Shown here: piece after piece, positions 23,851 through 30,385 of the stretch | Layout: every line of letters begins with the position of its first letter | Numbering within the stretch: position 1 is the first letter of the stretch | Assembly (NCBI RefSeq): GCF_015024225.1 | Contig: NZ_JACJGM010000047.1 | Location: 1 to 32,411 of the forward strand | Source of the DNA: Nocardioides lijunqiniae | Lineage (GTDB): Bacteria; Actinomycetota; Actinomycetes; Propionibacteriales; Nocardioidaceae | Length of the DNA: 32,411 bases | Direction: 5' to 3' | The notes under the pieces: generated by a model | Database searches by the model: none | What the model saw: the letters and a program-made list of their open reading frames with translations, nothing else | What the model was told of the DNA's origin: nothing | Made by a program: the position numbers and the translations under genes

Positions 23851-25703
23851 CTCCACGTGACGGGCAGCCGGGAGGCCGGGGTGCCCGTCGGCGGCACCGC
23901 GTAGCGGCGCAGCGCGTAGCTCATGAGCTTGGCGAACGCGGGGCCGCCGACGGACCCGCCGCCGCCGGACTTGGGGTCCTGCACCACGACGTAGATGGTG
24001 AAGCGCGGGTCGTCGGCCGGCGCGAAGCCCGCGAAGGAGACGGTGGTGCCCTCGTAGCCGCCGCCCTCGGCGGCGCGCTGGGCGGTGCCGGTCTTGCCGG
24101 CGACGCGGTAGCCCGGGACGGCCGCGGCGGGCGCGGAGCCCTCGTCGGGGTCCAGGACGCGCTCCATCATCATCGCGGTCTGTCGTGCGGCGTCCTCGCT
24201 GATCACCCGGCGCGTGGTGGTGAGGTCGGTGCCGACCTCGGCGCCCTTGGTGGTCGTGGCGGTGCCGCGCACCAGGCTGGGGTCCACCCGCACGCCGCCG
24301 TTGGCGATGGCGTTGACGGCGGCCGTCATCTGCACGGCGTTGACCGACAGCGCCTGGCCGAAGGCGATCCGGTCCTCGGTCTGGCTGGTCCACAGGCTGC
24401 CGTCGGGCAGGATGCCGGCGGTCTCGCCACCCACCCCGATGTCGGTCTTCTGCCCGATGCCGAAGCGGGTGAGGTAGTCGCGCAGCTGGCCGTCCTCGAA
24501 CCGGTCGGCGGCGAGCACGGTGCCGATGTTGGAGGACTTGGCGATGACCCCGGCCAGGGTGAGCTTGATGAGGCCGTGGTCGAACCAGTCGCCGATGGGG
24601 CGGTCCTGGCGCATCAGCCGGCCCGGCACCTTGAGCTTGGTCCGGGCGGTGACCTTGCCGGCGTCGATGAGCGCACCGACGGTCAGCACCTTCTCGACCG
24701 ACCCCGGCTCGTAGACGTCGGTCATGGCGCGGGAGTTGTAGTCGTCCTTGTCGGCCTCGAGCGGCTTGCTGGCGTCGTAGGTCGGGTCGTCGGCCAGCGC
24801 CAGGATGTCGCCCGTGCGGGTGTCCATCACCACGGCGATCCCGGACTCCCCGCCCGACTGGCGCACGGTCTGGCGCAGGACGCGCTGGGTGTACCACTGC
24901 AGGTCGCGGTCGAGGGTGGTCCGCAGGTCGCGGCCGTCGACGGCCTCGGTCACGGTGTTGTCGCCGAGCGGGATCTTGTGCCCGGCACCCACCTGGTAGC
25001 GCGCCTCGCCGTCGGTGCCGGCGAGGTAGGAGTTGAACGTCGCCTCGAAGCCGGCCGACGGCTTGGCGCTGCCGTCGGGGTTGGGCGTGCCCAGGAAGCC
25101 CACGAGGTTGGCCGCGACGTCGCGGCCCGGGTAGACGCGCACGGGGTCGCGACGGGTGGCCAGCCCGCTGTAGGCGGAGGCGACGGCCTCGGCCTCGGCG
25201 CGGGCCTCGGCGTCCTTGTCCTTGCGCGCCTCCTCCGCGTCCTCCTTGGCGTCGGCGGCCCGGCGCTCGGCCTCGTCGAGCACCTCCATCGCCAGGCTCG
25301 CGGGCACCTGGCGGGCGATGTACTGGAAGCGGGTGTCCTCGACGCGGAGCCGCTCGAGCGTGTCGAAGTAGTCCACGGCCAGGCGGGTCGACAGGAACTT
25401 GGCGACCTCGGGAGCCCTCTGCGCGGTCATGGCCGGGTCGGCCACGACCATCAGGCCGTCGGCGGAGTCGGCGAGGGGCTCGCCGTTGCGGTCGAGGATG
25501 TCGCCGCGCTGCGCCGGCAGCACGACCGTGACCGTGCCGTCGGCCGCCGCCATCTCGGCGTACTGCTCGGGGTCGATGCCCTGCAGCTGGACCAGGCGCG
25601 CGCCGAAGAAGGAGAGCACGATCGCGATGACCACGAAGCCCGCCCGCATGCGGAACTCCGAGGACCCGCGCGAGCGCAGGCGCTGGGTGCGTGGCCGGGT
25701 CAC
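23847..25703 (-). CDS. pbpB: Septal class B penicillin-binding protein (FtsI/PbpB)
   Basis: Division transpeptidase of 618 residues that crosslinks septal peptidoglycan with FtsW. One N-terminal membrane helix (about 20-38) is followed by the dimerisation domain with RGDILDRNGEPLA. The transpeptidase domain carries all three active-site motifs: SVEK (335-338), SSN (390-392) and KTG (537-539). An unusual charged Ala/Glu/Lys/Asp-rich insertion, probably helical, occupies about 142-178 in the dimerisation domain before the VRVYPGRDVAANLVGFLG segment. The GTG at 25703 overlaps the ftsL-like stop as GTGA. Confidence 0.96.
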   Translation of the reverse strand: MTRPRTQRLRSRGSSEFRMRAGFVVIAIVLSFFGARLVQLQGIDPEQYAEMAAADGTVTVVLPAQRGDILDRNGEPLADSADGLMVVADPAMTAQRAPEVAKFLSTRLAVDYFDTLERLRVEDTRFQYIARQVPASLAMEVLDEAERRAADAKEDAEEARKDKDAEARAEAEAVASAYSGLATRRDPVRVYPGRDVAANLVGFLGTPNPDGSAKPSAGFEATFNSYLAGTDGEARYQVGAGHKIPLGDNTVTEAVDGRDLRTTLDRDLQWYTQRVLRQTVRQSGGESGIAVVMDTRTGDILALADDPTYDASKPLEADKDDYNSRAMTDVYEPGSVEKVLTVGALIDAGKVTARTKLKVPGRLMRQDRPIGDWFDHGLIKLTLAGVIAKSSNIGTVLAADRFEDGQLRDYLTRFGIGQKTDIGVGGETAGILPDGSLWTSQTEDRIAFGQALSVNAVQMTAAVNAIANGGVRVDPSLVRGTATTTKGAEVGTDLTTTRRVISEDAARQTAMMMERVLDPDEGSAPAAAVPGYRVAGKTGTAQRAAEGGGYEGTTVSFAGFAPADDPRFTIYVVVQDPKSGGGGSVGGPAFAKLMSYALRRYAVPPTGTPASRLPVTWR

Positions 25704-26182
25704 CGGCCGGCCCCTGCACGCCGGGTGCCGGGTCGGGGGTTCGTGTCGGGGGTCAGGTCGAGCCGCTCGCCGGCCGCCGCCTCGGCGGCGCCGACGACCC
25801 GGCCGGTGCCGAGGTCGAGGAACTGCGGGGGCCCGGCCGGCACCATGCCGACGCGCTGGGCGGCCTCGGCGAGCCGCTGGGGGTCACGGAGCTCCTCGAT
25901 CTCGTCCTCGAGGGCCTGCTGGCGGGCCGCCAGCGTGGTGGCCTGGTCCTCCAGGGAGGTCGTGGTGAACGCCGCCTGCTGCATGGAGGTGTTGAAGAGC
26001 AGCAGCCCGACCACGCCGGCGAGCAGCAGCAGGCTGACCAGGGTCACGAACGGCACCTTCGGCGCCCGGCTGCGACGCCGGGGCACGACGGTGAGCCGGG
26101 CCCGCTGGACCGCGGCCTCCGCCAGGCCGCGCGCGGGGAAGGAGAGTCGGCTCCGGACGGATGCGGGTGCGCTGCTGCTCAT
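25700..26182 (-). CDS. ftsL: FtsL-like bitopic septum protein
   Basis: A 160-residue protein with a basic cytoplasmic leader (1-43), one membrane helix (about 45-64) and a short extracytoplasmic heptad region (SLEDQATTLAARQQALEDEIEELRD). This is followed by the AEAAQRVGMVPAG element found in FtsL/FtsB/DivIC proteins, and a Pro/Gly/Arg tail. Position between rsmH and pbpB is where ftsL lies in dcw clusters, and it should form the FtsQ-FtsL-FtsB-type complex that activates FtsW/PbpB. The sequence is poorly conserved, so the name relies on topology and place. The ATG at 26182 lies two bases after the rsmH stop. Confidence 0.85.
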   Translation of the reverse strand: MSSSAPASVRSRLSFPARGLAEAAVQRARLTVVPRRRSRAPKVPFVTLVSLLLLAGVVGLLLFNTSMQQAAFTTTSLEDQATTLAARQQALEDEIEELRDPQRLAEAAQRVGMVPAGPPQFLDLGTGRVVGAAEAAAGERLDLTPDTNPRPGTRRAGAGR

Positions 26183-26184
26183 GG

Positions 26185-27156
26185 CTATGCGGCTCCAATG
26201 CCTGTGCTGCGGGGACGGACTCGTTCGACGGCGCGCAGCCGGACGGAGGCGGCGCGGGGGTTGGCGGCGATCTCGGCGTCATCGGCGCGCTCGGCCCCGC
26301 GGGTGACGAGCTTCAGCTCAGGCTCGTGGCCCTCGGGGACGAAGGGCATGTCGACCGGCACGTGCGAGCGCGTGACGGCGGTGAACGCCTGCTTCACGAG
26401 CCGGTCCTCGAGGGAGTGGTAGGACTCCACGACCACGCGGCCGCCTCCCGCCAGCGCGTCGATGGCCGCGGGGACGGCGCGCCGGAGCACGGCGAGCTCG
26501 TCGTTGACCTCCATGCGCAGCGCCTGGAAGGTCCGCTTCGCCGGGTGCCCGCCGGTTCGGCGGGCGGGGGCCGGGATCTCGGCGTAGAGGAGCTCGACGA
26601 GCCGCGCCGAGGTGGTGAAGGGCTCGCTCTCACGCTGGCGGACGACGGCGCCGGCGATCTTGCGGGCGAACTTCTCCTCGCCGTAGTCGCGCAGGACCCG
26701 GGTCAGCTCGCCGGCGGAGTAGGTGTTGAGGACGTCGGCGGCGGTCGGGCCGGTGGTGCCGTCCATCCGCATGTCCAGCGGCGCGTCCACGGAGTAGGCG
26801 AAGCCGCGCTCGCGGACGTCGAGCTGCATGGAGGAGACGCCGAGGTCGAAGAAGACGCCGTCGACGGCGTCGATCCCGAGGTCCGCCAGCACCTCGGGGA
26901 TCTCGTCGTAGACCGCGTGGACGGCCGTGAAGCGGTCGCCGTACGGCGCCAGGCGGCGGCCCGCCATCTCCAGGGCGGCCGGGTCGCGGTCGATGCCGAC
27001 GACCCGCGCCAGCGCGCAGCGGGCCAGGACCGCCTCGCTGTGTCCCCCGAGCCCCAGCGTGGCGTCCACCAGGACGGCGTCGGTGTGGTCGAGGGACGGG
27101 GCCAGCAGAGCGACGACCCGGTCGAGGAGGACGGGGTCGTGGGTGGGCGGGGCCAT
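26185..27156 (-). CDS. rsmH: 16S rRNA (cytosine-1402 N4)-methyltransferase
   Basis: SAM-dependent methyltransferase of 323 residues (RsmH/MraW) that modifies C1402 in the 16S rRNA decoding centre. It opens with HDPVLLDRVV, has the SAM loop VDATLGLGGHSEAVL (30-44), then FFDLGVSSMQLD and APLDMRMD, and near the C-terminus VVESYHSLEDRLVK, all family signatures. The ATG at 27156 overlaps by one base the stop of the 45-codon gene before it (TGATG). Confidence 0.97.
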   Translation of the reverse strand: MAPPTHDPVLLDRVVALLAPSLDHTDAVLVDATLGLGGHSEAVLARCALARVVGIDRDPAALEMAGRRLAPYGDRFTAVHAVYDEIPEVLADLGIDAVDGVFFDLGVSSMQLDVRERGFAYSVDAPLDMRMDGTTGPTAADVLNTYSAGELTRVLRDYGEEKFARKIAGAVVRQRESEPFTTSARLVELLYAEIPAPARRTGGHPAKRTFQALRMEVNDELAVLRRAVPAAIDALAGGGRVVVESYHSLEDRLVKQAFTAVTRSHVPVDMPFVPEGHEPELKLVTRGAERADDAEIAANPRAASVRLRAVERVRPRSTGIGAA

Positions 27157-27293
27157 CAGCGGCCCAGGTGCGCGAGCAGGAGGAAGACGGCCGCGAAGGA
27201 GAGCGAGGTCAGCGCCGAGAACGTCATCACGGCCGCGGCGTCGCGCGCCTGGTGGCGGACCCGCCTTGCCGGTGTGACAGGTGTGACGCTCAT
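27156..27293 (-). CDS. 45-residue single-pass membrane peptide between mraZ and rsmH
   Basis: Not recognised. The frame starts at an ATG (27293) and encodes MSVTPVTPARRVRHQARDAA, then a hydrophobic helix (about 23-43, rich in Ala, Phe and Leu) and a short HLGR end. Positive residues before the helix predict the N-terminus inside. The stop shares a base with the rsmH start (TGATG), the same coupling seen at the other dcw junctions, which argues that it is translated. The ribosome binding site is weak (GCGGGG, about 10 bases upstream). It could be a small division-associated membrane peptide or a leader that couples rsmH translation to the upstream RNA structure. Confidence 0.65.
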   Translation of the reverse strand: MSVTPVTPARRVRHQARDAAAVMTFSALTSLSFAAVFLLLAHLGR

Positions 27294-27342
27294 CGGTTTC
27301 GACCCCGCTTGGAAGTTGGTGCGTGCTGCCTGAGGAAGTGGT

Positions 27343-27461
27343 GATCCGCAGGACCAGGTCCCTGCCCGCTTCCCGAGGGAAGTGCCGCTTTCTGGAGCCG
27401 GGGAAGGTGCCCAGAACTCGGCGAGTACAGGAAGCGGGCCAGAGACCTCGTCCTGCGGATC
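27343..27461 (-). repeat. Long imperfect inverted repeat (31/32-nt arms, 56-nt loop) between mraZ and rsmH
   Basis: The arms at 27343-27373 and 27430-27461 are complementary over their whole length except for one mismatch, one position that becomes a G-U pair in RNA and one bulged base. The loop contains smaller hairpins, including CTTCCC-GA-GGGAAG, which partly competes with one arm. The structure begins 16 bases past the mraZ stop and ends 49 bases before the 45-codon gene, so the mraZ-rsmH transcript would carry it. It may act as an attenuator, a processing or stability element. No transposase or target duplication is present. Function unknown. Confidence 0.75.
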
Positions 27462-27477
27462 GATGTGAAGTTGGGTG

Positions 27478-27900
27478 CTACTCGTCGTCCTCGTCGAGGT
27501 CGGCGAACTTAAGGACCTCGGCCTCCTGGTACTCCCGCCACTTGGTGGGGTTCCAGATCTCGAGGCGGTCGCGCACGCCGATGACGACGACGTCCTTCTC
27601 GAGCTGTGCGTAGTCGCGCAGGGGCGCGGGGATGCCGATGCGGCCCTGCTTGTCCGGGGTGACCTCGTCGCCGCCGCTGAAGAACATGCGGTTGTAGCCA
27701 CGAGCGGCCTTGCTGGTCATCGGTCGCTCGGCGGCACGGTCGGCCTCGCGGTCGAAGACCTCCGGGGGCCAGACGACCAGGCAGTTCTCCTGACCTTGCG
27801 TCACGACAACCCCCTCAGCCAGCCGGTCCCGGAACTTCGCGGGGAGGAAGAGCCGACCTTTCTCGTCGAGCTTCGGCGTGAAGGTGCCCATGAACCGCAT
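27478..27900 (-). CDS. mraZ: Transcriptional regulator MraZ
   Basis: A 140-residue DNA-binding repressor of the dcw operon built from two SpoVT/AbrB-like swapped-hairpin repeats. Repeat one holds GTFTPKLDEKGRLFLPAKFRD (5-25) and repeat two DEVTPDKQGRIGIPAPLRDY (about 78-97); both have the D-x-K/Q-G-R core. The C-terminus is acidic (DLDEDDE). In E. coli MraZ binds TGGGN repeats spaced by 5 bp in its own promoter, and the array just upstream here fits this. The ATG at 27900 follows GGAGG by six bases; an in-frame ATG three codons later is possible. Confidence 0.97.
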   Translation of the reverse strand: MRFMGTFTPKLDEKGRLFLPAKFRDRLAEGVVVTQGQENCLVVWPPEVFDREADRAAERPMTSKAARGYNRMFFSGGDEVTPDKQGRIGIPAPLRDYAQLEKDVVVIGVRDRLEIWNPTKWREYQEAEVLKFADLDEDDE

Positions 27901-27913
27901 GGAGCACCTCCTT

Positions 27914-27933
27914 GATCAGCCACCGACACCCAC
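27914..27933 (-). promoter_or_regulatory. Two extra GTGG units in the mraZ leader
   Basis: GTGGGTGTCG (27933-27924) and GTGGCTGATC (27923-27914) form two adjacent 10-bp units directly before the mraZ ribosome binding site. They are one base out of register with the main array at 27945-28024. They may be additional MraZ half-sites or chance. Confidence 0.4.
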
Positions 27934-27944
27934 CGCACTGGTCG

Positions 27945-28024
27945 CTTCCTCCACTTCGCCCCACATTACTCCACTTTGCTCCACCGTCAACCACATCGCT
28001 CCCCGCGTTTCCACTCCGCCCCAC
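27945..28024 (-). promoter_or_regulatory. MraZ operator: eight tandem 10-bp GTGG repeats
   Basis: Read on the minus strand, the 80 bp divide into eight consecutive 10-bp units. Seven start with GTGG (GTGGGG, GTGGAA, GTGGTT, GTGGAG, GTGGAG, GTGGGG, GTGGAG) and unit three starts with GGGG. The period equals one helical turn, so all half-sites face the same side. E. coli MraZ binds three TGGGN repeats with the same 10-bp period. The array covers the predicted -35 and -10 of mraZ and extends upstream of it, so MraZ binding should shut the promoter. Confidence 0.85.
27963..27990 (-). promoter_or_regulatory. mraZ/dcw promoter
   Basis: TTGACG (27990-27985) and TAATGT (27968-27963) with a 16-bp spacer lie inside the repeat array, giving a predicted leader of about 55 nt before the mraZ ATG. 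The -35 is the tail of repeat unit four and the -10 spans units six and seven, so promoter and operator are interlocked. Confidence 0.6.
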
Positions 28025-28079
28025 CGGACGCCCGGCCGGCGGCTGTCCCGCTGCGCACGCGTAAGTTGCTCCCGCGACC

Positions 28080-28085
28080 TAGGGT
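28080..28085 (+). promoter_or_regulatory. Possible -10 element of moxR
   Basis: TAGGGT lies 50 bp upstream of the moxR GTG. No good -35 is seen at the expected distance, so this is tentative. It is divergent from the mraZ promoter and 56 bp beyond the end of the GTGG array. Confidence 0.25.
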
Positions 28086-28134
28086 GTGAAGCAGCCTGGG
28101 AGCCCCCCGCTCGCCCGACCCGGAAGGACCGCAC

Positions 28135-29112
28135 GTGGAGCCATCGACCGGAGGCGCCGACCTGGAGACGCTGTCGCAGGTGGTGGCGCGGGTGCGTCAC
28201 AACGTGGAGCGGGTGATCGAGGGCAAGCCCGACGTCGTCTCGGCGGCCCTGGTGGTGCTCCTCGCCGAGGGCCACCTGCTGATCGAGGACGTGCCCGGCG
28301 TCGGCAAGACGATGCTCAGCAAGGCGCTGGCCCGCAGCATCGACTGCTCGGTGCGGCGCATCCAGTTCACGCCGGACCTGCTGCCCTCGGACGTCACCGG
28401 GGTCTCGATCTTCAACCAGAACACCCGCGAGTTCGAGTTCCGCCCGGGCGGGATCTTCGCCAACATCGTGGTGGGCGACGAGATCAACCGCGCGTCCCCC
28501 AAGACCCAGTCGGCGCTGCTGGAGTGCATGGAGGAGCGTCAGGTCACCGTCGACAACGCGACCTACCACCTCGAGACGCCGTTCATGGTGATCGCGACCC
28601 AGAACCCCATCGAGATGGAGGGCACCTACGCGTTGCCCGAGGCCCAGCGCGACCGCTTCATGGCCCGGGTGTCGATCGGCTACCCCGTCGAGGCCGCCGA
28701 GATCGCGATGCTCGACTCCCGCGCGGAGACCAACCCGCTCGACGACCTCGAGTCGGTCACCGACGCCGCGGAGATCCGCAAGCTGAGCGCGATCGTCGCC
28801 TCGGTCTACGTCTCCCCCGCCGTCCAGCGCTACGCCGTGGCCCTCACCGGCGCCACCCGCCGCACCGACGAGCTCACGCTCGGTGCCTCGCCCCGCGCGA
28901 CGCTCCACCTCGTGCGTGCCGCCAAGGCGTTCGCCGCGATCCACGGCCGCGACTACGTCCTGCCCGACGACCTGCGCGACCTGGCCCGCCCGGTCCTGGC
29001 GCACCGTCTGCTGCCCAGCGTCGAGGCCGCCATGAGCGGGCGGTCCACGAGCATGATCCTCGACGGCATCCTGGCCTCCGTGCCGGTGCCCGACGCTCCG
29101 AACCGTGCGTGA
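28135..29112 (+). CDS. MoxR-family AAA+ ATPase
   Basis: A 325-residue AAA+ chaperone-like ATPase of the MoxR group. Walker A is GVGKT (55-59), Walker B is VVGDEIN (112-118, D115/E116), sensor 1 is IATQNPIE (153-160), and EGTYALPEAQRDRFM precedes the lid domain. MoxR proteins act with DUF58 proteins, probably in assembly or maturation of enzyme complexes or envelope proteins; the client is unknown. The GTG at 28135 has GGAAGGA six bases upstream. It overlaps the DUF58 gene by 8 bases and begins a three-gene operon with a transglutaminase. Confidence 0.94.
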   Translation: MEPSTGGADLETLSQVVARVRHNVERVIEGKPDVVSAALVVLLAEGHLLIEDVPGVGKTMLSKALARSIDCSVRRIQFTPDLLPSDVTGVSIFNQNTREFEFRPGGIFANIVVGDEINRASPKTQSALLECMEERQVTVDNATYHLETPFMVIATQNPIEMEGTYALPEAQRDRFMARVSIGYPVEAAEIAMLDSRAETNPLDDLESVTDAAEIRKLSAIVASVYVSPAVQRYAVALTGATRRTDELTLGASPRATLHLVRAAKAFAAIHGRDYVLPDDLRDLARPVLAHRLLPSVEAAMSGRSTSMILDGILASVPVPDAPNRA

Positions 29113-30385
29113 GGCGCTCGCCGGTCTCACCGTCCGCGGCCGGGCGTTCCTGGCGGCGGGCCTCACCGCGATCGTCTGCGCCGTCCTCCTGGGGCAGCCG
29201 GCGCTGACCCGCGTCGGCGTCCTGGTCCTGGCGCTCCCGCTCGTCACCGCCTTCGTCCTGGGCCGCAGCCGCTACCGGCTGGCCCTCGTCCGCACCGTCA
29301 CGCCGCAGCTCGTCGCCGCCGGCCAGCCGGCGCGGGTCAGCCTGACGCTGACCAACGAGGGCCGCACCCCCAGCGGGGTGCTGCTGCTCGAGGACCAGGT
29401 CCCCTACGTGCTCGGCACCCGGCCCCGGTTCGTGCTGGAGGGCATCGGCCAGGGCTGGCGCCGCCACGTCACCTACCAGGTGCGATCCGACGTGCGCGGC
29501 CACTTCGACATCGGCCCGATGTCGGTGCGGGTGAGCGACCCGTTCGGCCTGGTCGAGCTCGGCCGCTCCTTCCGTACGACGGTCCCGCTCACGGTCACGC
29601 CGCGCACCGTCCCGCTCCCGAGCATCCCGCTCGGCGGCGGCTGGACCGGCTCCGGCGACAACCGCCCCCGCGCCTTCGCGGCCGGGTCCGCGGAGGACGT
29701 CACGGTGCGCGAGTACCGACGCGGCGACGACCTGCGCCGCGTCCACTGGCGCAGCTCCGCACGCACCGGCGAGCTGATGGTGCGCCGCGAGGAGCAGCCG
29801 TGGCAGTCGCGCGCCACGCTGTTCCTGGACAACCGCACCCGGGTGCACCGCGGCCAGGGCATCGCGTCCTCGCTGGAGGCGGCCGTGTCCGCCGCGGCCT
29901 CGATCGCGGTCCACCTCGCCCGCGGCGGCTTCACCGTCCGGCTGGTGACCGCCGCGGGCGAGGACCGCGCGTCCGCATGGCACGACCGCGACTCCGACCT
30001 CAACACCGCCCCGCTGCTCGAGGCGCTCGCCGTCCTCGAGGCCATCCAGAGCCCGCGCCTGGACACCAGCTGGCTGGGTGAGCAGTCGCACGGCGGCCTC
30101 ACCGTCGCCGTCCTGGGCAGCGTCGAGGCCTTCGACATCCCGGTCCTGCGCAGGATGCAGCACCACACCAGCTCGGCGGTGGCCATCGCCCTCGACGTCG
30201 ACGCCTGGACCTCCCCCGCCGCCGGCACCGGCGGCGCCGTCCCCGTGCTGGCCCAGCAGGGCTGGCGCTCGGTCTCCCTGGGGCCCCGCGACCGCCTCGA
30301 CGCGGTCTGGCAGGACCTCGGTCGCAGCTCCTCACCCGGCGGCCGCTCCGGCGGCGCCGCCCCCGAAGGGATGGTCGCCCGATGA
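29105..30385 (+). CDS. DUF58 domain protein (VWA-like, membrane-anchored)
   Basis: A 426-residue protein with two N-terminal membrane helices (about 13-30 and 36-53), a beta-rich segment (60-180), and the DUF58 core VREYRRGDDLRRVHWRSSARTGELMVRREE (about 200-230). A von Willebrand A-like domain follows, with TLFLDNRTRVH in place of a full metal-site DxSxS motif. DUF58 proteins are the standard partner of MoxR ATPases. The GTG start at 29105 overlaps the moxR stop, and the stop overlaps the next start as ATGA. Function inferred from the conserved triad only. Confidence 0.92.
   Translation: MREALAGLTVRGRAFLAAGLTAIVCAVLLGQPALTRVGVLVLALPLVTAFVLGRSRYRLALVRTVTPQLVAAGQPARVSLTLTNEGRTPSGVLLLEDQVPYVLGTRPRFVLEGIGQGWRRHVTYQVRSDVRGHFDIGPMSVRVSDPFGLVELGRSFRTTVPLTVTPRTVPLPSIPLGGGWTGSGDNRPRAFAAGSAEDVTVREYRRGDDLRRVHWRSSARTGELMVRREEQPWQSRATLFLDNRTRVHRGQGIASSLEAAVSAAASIAVHLARGGFTVRLVTAAGEDRASAWHDRDSDLNTAPLLEALAVLEAIQSPRLDTSWLGEQSHGGLTVAVLGSVEAFDIPVLRRMQHHTSSAVAIALDVDAWTSPAAGTGGAVPVLAQQGWRSVSLGPRDRLDAVWQDLGRSSSPGGRSGGAAPEGMVAR

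Noticed and set aside
27343..27461. Inverted repeat as ends of an insertion sequence or MITE
   Set aside because: The loop is only 56 nt with no transposase, no target duplication and no second copy in the window.
27945..28024. GTGG array as plasmid-type iterons or a replication origin
   Set aside because: There is no initiator gene or AT-rich region nearby, whereas the position over the mraZ promoter and the 10-bp period match MraZ binding.
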